A DNA stretch of 13,085 nucleotides. It comes from Candidatus Njordarchaeota archaeon (GTDB lineage: Archaea > Asgardarchaeota > Njordarchaeia > Njordarchaeales > Njordarchaeaceae). The translations under genes were made by a program, and so were the position numbers. Below the pieces are notes generated by a model that saw only the letters and a list, made by a program, of their open reading frames with translations, searched no databases and was not told where the DNA came from. Shown piece after piece: positions 1 to 5,584 of the stretch (position 1 is the stretch's first letter; every line of letters starts with the position of its first letter). The stretch lies in the NCBI GenBank assembly GCA_029856615.1, contig JAHKLF010000020.1, forward strand, positions 1 through 13,085, written 5' to 3'.

Positions 1-579
1 AAATGATGTTTCATGAAGAATCTCATAATGTCCAAAAATATCTCCTATGACAACTTTACGTGTGCTGATAAAGACTGCATCTAGGCTTCCGTCTCCATTT
101 ATGTCGAAAACACCTAAGTTATCCGGGCGCTGGATGGGAGAGATATCTGTGGAGATTTCTGTAATAATATCACCATTTGCGCTCAAGAAATATATACATC
201 CTTCATCATCTATAATGGCAACTTCCAATCGACCATCGCCATCGAAGTCAGCCGATATTGGTGAACTAACGAATTTCCGATTATATGGATTTTTGAATTC
301 CCATAATATACTTTTGGCATCATCTACTACCTTTATACTATAAAGAGTGTCATTTGAAACTGCGAGAATAAAATATGTGTCGTTTAGGTAAAGATCGGCT
401 ATTAATGGGGGATTAGTTACATTAATTACATTACTAGAAAATTGTAAAGGGGGTGTCTGCGTGTGTATAAATCCTCTAGTGCTTACTGAATTTTCTGTAA
501 TAGGATGGCTTATTATTAGAGTTGGAAGAAATAGTAATGTCAACAAGAGGCCGAGTACTAAGGTGTTTTTTGTTTTCAT
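1..579 (-). CDS. Secreted FG-GAP/VCBS-repeat protein, N-terminal part (3' end beyond window)
   Basis: Reading the minus strand from an ATG at 579 gives 193 uninterrupted codons up to the window edge, so the C-terminus is missing. Residues 1-25 form a Sec-type signal sequence: KTK, then a hydrophobic core of about 18 residues. The mature part holds two Ca-binding loops of FG-GAP/VCBS beta-propeller type, DFDGDGRLE (111-119) and DINGDGSLD (159-167), each followed by a hydrophobic strand. Three N-X-S/T sequons (N53, N66, N76) fit an exported glycoprotein. An SD (GAGGTG) lies 5 nt before the ATG. A TATA-like stretch at about 630-637 on the minus strand fits a short leader. FG-GAP repeats are known from surface adhesins and secreted enzymes; which applies here cannot be told from the visible part. 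It is divergent from the cupin gene. The export and repeat calls are firm; the biological role is unknown. Confidence 0.85.
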   Translation of the reverse strand, partial: MKTKNTLVLGLLLTLLFLPTLIISHPITENSVSTRGFIHTQTPPLQFSSNVINVTNPPLIADLYLNDTYFILAVSNDTLYSIKVVDDAKSILWEFKNPYNRKFVSSPISADFDGDGRLEVAIIDDEGCIYFLSANGDIITEISTDISPIQRPDNLGVFDINGDGSLDAVFISTRKVVIGDIFGHYEILHETSF

Positions 580-768
580 GGTAGCACCTCTTCTTTTGAA
601 GATATTATTCATTGAGAAACGAAAATCGGGTATAATAACTTTTCCATCTAATCATTTGATGAGTTTTCAATGCTATAAGCGAATGTATTTTAAACTCAAA
701 TAATTTTCCCTTTTAATGAGAAGCAGAAATTATTCTTTTAAAAATTAGGTGAACGAATAGGTGAGAAT

Positions 769-1116
769 ATGAGAGAAGTAGTAAAGAGAATAGATTTAAT
801 TCCGACCGAACCAGTAGAAATGGAAGGAGCTAAAGATGCATTTATCCAATGGTTAATTTCGAAGGATGATGGAGCACCAAGATTTGCGATGAGGAGGTTT
901 ATTATACGCCCAGGAGGTTCGATCCCTAAGCATGCTCACTGGTATGAGCATGAGATATATGTGCTAAAAGGAAGAGGCATAGTTGGTGTAGAAGATAGAG
1001 AGTACGAGGTCACAGCAGGCTCCGTTCTTTTTGTTCCACCAGAAATTCCTCACTGGTATAAAAACATAGGAGATGAGGATTGGGAGTTTATTTGTATAAT
1101 CCCATTAAAGGAGTAG
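769..1116 (+). CDS. Small single-domain cupin
   Basis: This 115-residue protein is a Cupin_2-type beta-barrel. The first metal motif reads KHAHWYEHE, giving H55, H57 and E62, preceded by PGG at 48-50. The second motif is GSVLFVPPEIPHWYKN, supplying H95 and N99. These four ligands (His, His, Glu, His) are the usual metal set, so a metal-bound active or binding site is expected. Small archaeal cupins of this length cover many activities (isomerases, dioxygenases, sugar or effector binding), and nothing here picks one. The ATG at 769 has an AGGTGA SD at 759-764, four bases upstream. The gene stands alone: divergent from the secreted protein upstream, and separated from the next gene by 104 bp with its own TATA box. 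The cytosolic location is inferred from the absence of a signal peptide. Confidence 0.9.
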   Translation: MREVVKRIDLIPTEPVEMEGAKDAFIQWLISKDDGAPRFAMRRFIIRPGGSIPKHAHWYEHEIYVLKGRGIVGVEDREYEVTAGSVLFVPPEIPHWYKNIGDEDWEFICIIPLKE

Positions 1117-1135
1117 ATCAATCATATGTTAGAAA

Positions 1136-1150
1136 GGTTATTTTTTAACC
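1136..1150 (+). terminator. Weak hairpin/T-tract, possible terminator of the cupin gene
   Basis: A 5-bp inverted repeat (GGTTA ... TAACC) encloses a run of T just 20 bp after the cupin stop codon. Archaeal termination depends mainly on T-rich tracts, so the T run may matter more than the short stem. Low confidence. Confidence 0.3.
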
Positions 1151-1156
1151 AACTCC

Positions 1157-1164
1157 TTTAAATA
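1157..1164 (+). promoter_or_regulatory. TATA box for the NfeD/HD operon
   Basis: TTTAAATA is a good archaeal TATA element. Transcription starting about 25-27 bp downstream would begin near 1188, leaving a leader of roughly 30 nt that contains the GGTGAT SD at 1212-1217 before the ATG at 1221. Confidence 0.55.
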
Positions 1165-1220
1165 AGTAATAATACTTTATCTTTTTTCTTTAGATTACTG
1201 ATGAATGGAATGGTGATACA

Positions 1221-2009
1221 ATGAGCGACACCGTAAAATTACTAGGGGCAATCGCCTTTTTTCTATTAATATTATTAGGTATGAGCGTAATGCTCCAAAA
1301 CGCGGTATTGGGACTCATAATCATATTCCTAGCTATAATCATTCTATCTGTGGTTACGGATCCAACATCAGCCAAAGCGCTCTTGAAAATATTTCTTCCC
1401 ATTATCTTAGTTATGTTTATTTTATCTATTATAGTTGAGATGTCTGGTGGTGTGACTTTTGACTTAGCGATTCTCATGACGCTTATATTTTTTGCTATGT
1501 TTATAATGATCGGAGCATTCATGGGCGGAGCTGAACTTAAATCATTATTTGTCCTTGCACCATTAATTATCATTCCAACACTATTTGCCTTCCTAACGGA
1601 TCCGACTGGAAAATTAGCTATCATCGTAGGTTCCTCATTATCTTTTGGGTTCCTGATGCTCACATGGTACCTGGTCCGTGAGATTGGCCCGCCAAAGCAG
1701 ATAGATATCCCTATACGGGTAGGGATTGCGATTGAAAATATTTCGCCTCATGGCAGAGTTAAACTTGGAAGTGAGGTTTGGAGAGCTTTTTCGATGAATT
1801 GGAGGATATCTAAAGGTGAAAGAGTATATGTGGTTTCCCGAAAGGATCTAGAAGTACTTGTTGTTCCTGTAGTGGAATGTCCCTCGTGTGGAGAAATTTA
1901 CCCAGTAACAAAGGTACCCCATAACTGTAAAATATGCGGATATGATCTCACTTTAAAAACTTTAGAGGTAATTAGAGAACATACTGGCGGAGGGCATTCT
2001 GGGGGCTAA
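1221..2009 (+). CDS. Polytopic membrane protein with C-terminal NfeD domain and zinc ribbon
   Basis: The 262 residues begin with about six hydrophobic segments between residues 8 and 152. These are followed by a soluble tail. Residues about 168-216 match the NfeD C-terminal OB-fold pattern (HGRVKLGSEVWRA, then ISKGERVYVV and LEVLVVP). Residues 220-239 form a rubredoxin-like zinc ribbon with CPSC (C220, C223) and CKIC (C236, C239). The membrane part shows a possible internal duplication: VTDPTS at 45-50 and LTDPTG at 125-130, each between hydrophobic segments. NfeD proteins usually partner stomatin/SPFH scaffolds or membrane serine proteases, but neither is encoded nearby. The NfeD plus zinc-ribbon tail is less common and may serve protein or nucleic-acid contact. 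The ATG is set by the GGTGAT SD three bases before it. The gene is co-transcribed with the HD-domain gene, whose start lies 4 bp after this stop. Confidence 0.85.
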   Translation: MSDTVKLLGAIAFFLLILLGMSVMLQNAVLGLIIIFLAIIILSVVTDPTSAKALLKIFLPIILVMFILSIIVEMSGGVTFDLAILMTLIFFAMFIMIGAFMGGAELKSLFVLAPLIIIPTLFAFLTDPTGKLAIIVGSSLSFGFLMLTWYLVREIGPPKQIDIPIRVGIAIENISPHGRVKLGSEVWRAFSMNWRISKGERVYVVSRKDLEVLVVPVVECPSCGEIYPVTKVPHNCKICGYDLTLKTLEVIREHTGGGHSGG

Positions 2010-2013
2010 AATA

Positions 2014-2772
2014 TTGTCTAATGGGATTAGTAAGGATAAAATACTCGAAAAAATGGAAAACATCATTAAAAGTTTGCATAATATTTGTGAGGGCGAGAAA
2101 ATTACTGTTCTTGAAAAGTATAAGGCGCAGTTAGCGGAGATTCTGGAAAAAGCGATTTTACTAGCGAATTTTGATCGAGAAATTCCTGGACATGAATTAG
2201 CGCATACATTTAGAGTATTGAAATTATCCATAGCGATTGCATGTTATGAGGGTGGAGATGTTTTAAAAATAGCTATCGCAGCGCTACTACATGATGTTGG
2301 GCGTGTGATTGAGGAGAAAGGAGGAGATCATCACGCACTCGTATCCGCTAATATCGCTAAAAAAGTGTTAAGTGGTACGATTTTTAGCAAGCTCGCAAAT
2401 GATGTGGCTCAAATTATAAGGGAGCATAGTTTTTCATTAAACAAATCATCTAGTTCATTAGAATCTAGGATACTGCAAGATGCTGATAGGCTAGATGCAT
2501 TAGGAGCCATAGGCATAGCGAGAGTATTTGCGTATGGAGGATTCAAAGGTAGATGTATTAGTGAGCCGCTGATCGCGGTTGAGTCTAAGAAATGCAGCAT
2601 TGACCACTTTTATGAAAAAATTCTAAAGTTACCTTTTCTCATAAATACCACTATAGCGAGAAAGCTTGCAGCGAGTAGATGTGATAAAGTGAAGAAATTT
2701 CTTGATATGCTTAAGGAGGAAATGGAATTAAAAGATCTTGAAAAAATCTTAAGTTCGCGAATAGAGCCTTAA
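2014..2772 (+). CDS. HD-superfamily phosphohydrolase
   Basis: This 252-residue soluble protein has the ordered metal ligands of the HD domain: H64 (AHTFRV), H93-D94 (LLHDVGR), H106/H107 (GGDHHALV), H138 (REHSF), and D156/D158 in LQDADRLDALGAIGIAR. That last motif is typical of the YedJ/YpgQ-like branch of small HD hydrolases, which act on phosphomonoesters, nucleotides or related substrates. Residues 1-50 are a predicted helical region. The best start is TTG at 2014, 4 bp after the upstream stop, with a G-rich SD at 2001-2005. An ATG at 2053 would drop 13 residues but has no SD. Its tight linkage to the NfeD-type membrane protein implies co-expression. Its 3' end overlaps the convergent eS25-like gene by 24 bp. 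The family is secure; the substrate is unknown. Confidence 0.85.
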   Translation: MSNGISKDKILEKMENIIKSLHNICEGEKITVLEKYKAQLAEILEKAILLANFDREIPGHELAHTFRVLKLSIAIACYEGGDVLKIAIAALLHDVGRVIEEKGGDHHALVSANIAKKVLSGTIFSKLANDVAQIIREHSFSLNKSSSSLESRILQDADRLDALGAIGIARVFAYGGFKGRCISEPLIAVESKKCSIDHFYEKILKLPFLINTTIARKLAASRCDKVKKFLDMLKEEMELKDLEKILSSRIEP

Positions 2773-3078
2773 ACTGGCATCCGACGCATCCTCTAATAAC
2801 TTCAGATACCCCTTCTGACGGAGGGCCTCTAGTATACGTTTAGCCGTAGAAACCTTAATATTATACTTTAAGGCTATGTAGTTAGGCGTTATTACTTTTG
2901 AACGTAATGCTTCCTCAATAATTTTTTGTAAAACATCTGGCTCTGGCCACGGAGCTCTTAGAATTAATTTATATTCATAGGTTCTACCCCATCGAACTTT
3001 TCTTACAAGTCCTTGATAAAAATCGCCCTTTGGAGATTTCTCGAACACTCTCCTTACAACTTTTCCTCTAATGGGCAT
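2749..3078 (-). CDS. eS25-like ribosomal / winged-helix protein
   Basis: The C-terminal half of this 109-residue protein (about 60-109) follows the eS25 winged-helix pattern: KVITPNYIALKYNIKVSTAKRILEALRQKGYLKLL, ending in a basic LYSRT strand. In eukaryotes and archaea eS25 sits in the head of the small ribosomal subunit. The N-terminus is atypical. Known archaeal eS25 proteins have a low-complexity lysine-rich leader, whereas this one has a patterned sequence (MPIRGKVVRR, YQGLVRKVRWGRTYEYKLIL) that looks like a short beta-rich domain. It could therefore be a divergent eS25 or a winged-helix regulator of the same fold. The ATG at 3078 has a GGTGAT SD 5 nt upstream, and TTTAAATT at 3131-3140 supplies a TATA box. 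It overlaps the 3' end of the HD gene by 24 bp. Confidence 0.65.
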   Translation of the reverse strand: MPIRGKVVRRVFEKSPKGDFYQGLVRKVRWGRTYEYKLILRAPWPEPDVLQKIIEEALRSKVITPNYIALKYNIKVSTAKRILEALRQKGYLKLLEDASDASLRLYSRT

Positions 3079-3130
3079 AAGTCATCACCAGATAATTCTG
3101 AGTATTGTTCTTTCCCAATAGGTCAAATGT

Positions 3131-3140
3131 AATTTAAAGT
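3131..3140 (-). promoter_or_regulatory. TATA box for the eS25-like gene
   Basis: Read on the minus strand this is ACTTTAAATT. It lies 53 bp before the start codon, so transcription would begin near 3108-3104 with a leader of about 25-30 nt. It falls in the 72-bp gap after the DUF2258-like gene, which suggests independent transcription. Confidence 0.5.
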
Positions 3141-3150
3141 TAATTGTCTT

Positions 3151-3714
3151 TTATCCTCCAAGTATTTCTGCATAAAACTCATTAACTTTATTTTCTGGTC
3201 CAGTGTATTTTATCCTAATTTTCTCTTTACCAAGAACTTCAGCTTCGAAGTCAGGACCTTTCATTGTGTAACCAGTGCTTGTTTTTATTACTTCCTCGGC
3301 TCTCAGCTTCAAGCGTGCGAAGACATCTTCATCGTACTCAAATTCGCGCCATTCCCCAACAACAGCTGTTGCAACAGCTCTCTCAACTTCTTCTGGTGGT
3401 TTGATTCCCTCTATGGTCCCCGCATTCTTGTAAACTTCGATCGTCATTGAATCCCAGTCCACCTTGATTGTTTTCTTGCCATCTTCTTCTACAATTTCGT
3501 AATTAAACATTATTCTCACGACATCGCCTTTCTCGACATTGTTTTCTCGTAATACGTCAAATAGACGCATATTAATTATCGCAGCTGTTCTCACCGTCTC
3601 ATTGGGCTGCACAATTCCCTTTGTTTGCGCTAGGAGTGTTCTTCTCAATTTATCAGCATATCCAGCAGCACGAACAAACCCAGTAGATAATCGCATCTTC
3701 TCTTCGGGCGCCAT
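3151..3714 (-). CDS. DUF2258-like archaeal protein
   Basis: The 187 residues resemble the archaeal DUF2258 family, which I recall mainly from Thermoproteota, both in length and in the N-terminal signature RLSTGFVRAAGYADKLRRTLLAQ (8-30). A helical region with an NMRLFDVL segment (48-55) follows, then a beta-rich stretch (GDVVRIMFNYEIVEEDG 63-79; IKVDWDSMTIEVYK 83-96). The second half (about 105-187) is charged, mostly acidic, and ends in EFYAEILGG. There is no signal peptide or membrane segment. The family has no firmly established role that I can state; nucleic-acid binding has been suggested for some members but is not visible here. The ATG at 3714 follows a GGTGAAG SD. An ATG 13 nt upstream is out of frame. 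The gene is divergent from the amidohydrolase gene, sharing an 88-bp promoter region. Confidence 0.65.
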   Translation of the reverse strand: MAPEEKMRLSTGFVRAAGYADKLRRTLLAQTKGIVQPNETVRTAAIINMRLFDVLRENNVEKGDVVRIMFNYEIVEEDGKKTIKVDWDSMTIEVYKNAGTIEGIKPPEEVERAVATAVVGEWREFEYDEDVFARLKLRAEEVIKTSTGYTMKGPDFEAEVLGKEKIRIKYTGPENKVNEFYAEILGG

Positions 3715-3802
3715 TTCTCTTCACCATTAAAATTTTTGCAATAATTAACAATATTAAATGGTTATGTAAATCTTATACCTTTGACATTAATTTTCAGAAA
3801 AT

Positions 3803-5368
3803 ATGAGGGCGGAATTAATGTATAGTTACGATAAAGCAATAGTTATAATTAATGCTAACATAATCTCATTTTCAGAGAGCATCACTGGCAATGCAATTCT
3901 CATTAAGAATGGTAAAATAATCAAGATATCGTCTTCGCGCGAAATATTGAATGGTGTTAAGGGAAAGTATATTCTAATCGATGCACACGGGAGAAGCGTT
4001 CTTCCAGCGTTTATAGACGCGCATACGCATCTAATAGATATGGCAAAACGAGTAGATTGGATTGATTTGTCAAAGGTAAATTCATTAGAAGGTTTAAAGA
4101 AGGTATTGCAAACAATAGCAGAAAAAACCAGAAAAGGAGACTGGATATTAGGATACGGATGGGATGAATCGAAATGGTTAGATGAACGAAGATATCCAAC
4201 AAAGAAAGATCTTGATGAAGTCTCAAGAGATCACCCGATTTTCTTAAGACGAATAGACGGACATATGGCGGTCGCGAATACCAAGGCTCTAGAGGAGCTC
4301 AAAATTCCTAAAGGAACACCAGGGTTCAGCGTAGATACTAAAGGAAATCCAACAGGCGTATTAAAGGAAGATGCTTTCCTATTAGCTGAAAAGAGATTAA
4401 GGATATCTGTTAAATCATTCAGAAAGGGGCTTAGAAGAATAGTTCGTTTAGCGATAGAGAAAGGAGTAGTCATGTGTCATGAAACATTATCCCTAGATGA
4501 CTTTCTTCTCATTAATCTCCTAGCTAGTGAATGGAAACATTTTCCTATAGAAATTTACACGTTTATTTTAGAGAGTTTTATGAATAAGTTAATAGATCTA
4601 GGAATTACAAGAGAGATCGGAGCTATTATCAGAGTTGGAGGAATTAAGATATTCGTAGACGGATCAATAGGTGCTAGAACCGCTGCACTTTATGAACCTT
4701 ATTCAGACGATCCCTCCACAAAAGGCATGCTTCTTATGAGTGAGGACGATTTATTAGAGATATGTAGAAAAGCTGATAAAGCAAGTCTTCAATTAGCAAT
4801 CCACGCTATAGGAGATAGAGCCATAGATGTGGTTTTATCAGCTTTGAAGAAAGCGCAGATTAATAAGGAAAATCGTCATCGCATAGAGCATTTTGAATTA
4901 GTTCATGATGAGTATATTCCAGAGGTTAAGAATCTCGGTATTGTATTATCAATGCAGCCTAATTTCATTGGTCAATGGCAGATGCCCGGAGGTATGTACG
5001 AGAAGCGACTCGGAAAAATTCGTTGGAAATCATTAAATCCTCTCGGTAAACTGATGAAAGAGGGCCTAATAATAGCTTTTGGAAGCGATTGTATGCCATT
5101 TGATCCTTTCTTTGGTCTATGGAGCGCAGTTAATCATCCCATTGAGGAGAACAAGCTGTCGATATTTGATGCTGTCAAGGCTTATACATTACATAGTGCA
5201 TATGCAGCGCACATCGAACATATAACGGGAGACATTAAGGAGAGTAATTTAGCTAACATAATAATACTTAACAAGGAGTTACGTAAGATAAAAAGCGATG
5301 ACATACTGAATCTTAGAATATTATGTATGATAGCGAGAGGGGAATTAATATATCTAAAAGTAGGATAA
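3803..5368 (+). CDS. YtcJ-type metal-dependent amidohydrolase (amidohydrolase family 3)
   Basis: This 521-residue protein has the full amidohydrolase layout: an N-terminal beta-sandwich strand set (about 10-62), a TIM barrel, and the sandwich completed at the C-terminus. Metal-site motifs are present: HTH in DAHTHLID (H74, H76), K282 and D286 in GGIKIFVDGS, H334 in AIHAIGDRA, H359/H363 in HRIEHFELV, and D429 in FGSDCMPFD. These match the COG1574/YtcJ group, whose members hydrolyse amide or related C-N bonds; their natural substrates are mostly unknown. The ATG at 3803 lacks a clear SD and could be read from a leaderless transcript (TTATA near 3771-3775). ATG 3818 (residue 6) has GAGGGCGG before it and is an alternative start. 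No neighbour indicates a pathway. The family is secure and the substrate is open. Confidence 0.9.
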   Translation: MRAELMYSYDKAIVIINANIISFSESITGNAILIKNGKIIKISSSREILNGVKGKYILIDAHGRSVLPAFIDAHTHLIDMAKRVDWIDLSKVNSLEGLKKVLQTIAEKTRKGDWILGYGWDESKWLDERRYPTKKDLDEVSRDHPIFLRRIDGHMAVANTKALEELKIPKGTPGFSVDTKGNPTGVLKEDAFLLAEKRLRISVKSFRKGLRRIVRLAIEKGVVMCHETLSLDDFLLINLLASEWKHFPIEIYTFILESFMNKLIDLGITREIGAIIRVGGIKIFVDGSIGARTAALYEPYSDDPSTKGMLLMSEDDLLEICRKADKASLQLAIHAIGDRAIDVVLSALKKAQINKENRHRIEHFELVHDEYIPEVKNLGIVLSMQPNFIGQWQMPGGMYEKRLGKIRWKSLNPLGKLMKEGLIIAFGSDCMPFDPFFGLWSAVNHPIEENKLSIFDAVKAYTLHSAYAAHIEHITGDIKESNLANIIILNKELRKIKSDDILNLRILCMIARGELIYLKVG

Positions 5369-5403
5369 ATAGATATCTTTAGAAGATTAAGATCACAAAA
5401 GTC

Positions 5404-5462
5404 ATGATGAAAAAGGGAGTCAGGGACGAAATGATTTAGGATGACCGGACCCGCAAATCTGA
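5404..5462 (+). ncRNA. Candidate C/D-box guide RNA
   Basis: The intergenic region after the amidohydrolase gene has an exact C box (ATGATGA, 5404-5410) and an exact D box (CTGA, 5459-5462). They span 59 nt, the usual archaeal C/D sRNA size. Between them lie a C' box with one mismatch (AGGATGA, 5438-5444) and a D' box with one mismatch (ATGA, 5431-5434), spaced 3 nt apart as in known archaeal examples. A T-run follows the D box (5464-5468). The D' guide contains CAGGGACG, complementary to CGUCCCUG, which I recall from the 3' part of many archaeal 16S rRNAs. By the D+5 rule the target U would be near E. coli position 1380. Weak points are a 20-nt C-D' spacer, longer than usual, and a poor terminal stem. 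Confidence 0.45.
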
Positions 5463-5584
5463 ATTTTTCTAAAGAGGAAAGATTATTAAGCAAATTTAAA
5501 TTAAATTCAACAATTATCAGTCTATCTTAAACTTGCTTAATTCGTCAAATCTATAACTCATAGTTAATTACTGGTGCTCTCTGA

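Noticed and set aside
461..703. An 80-codon plus-strand ORF across the start of the secreted protein
   Set aside because: It runs antisense through the signal-peptide region and the intergenic promoter, with no SD and no recognisable content.
1190..1663. A 157-codon minus-strand ORF opposite the NfeD-type gene
   Set aside because: It is a shadow of the hydrophobic-segment codons; the plus-strand frame has an SD, membrane segments, an NfeD domain and a zinc ribbon.
5445..5468. A tRNA T-arm-like stretch downstream of the amidohydrolase gene
   Set aside because: No acceptor, D-arm or anticodon arm can be built around it; the C/D-box reading explains the region better.
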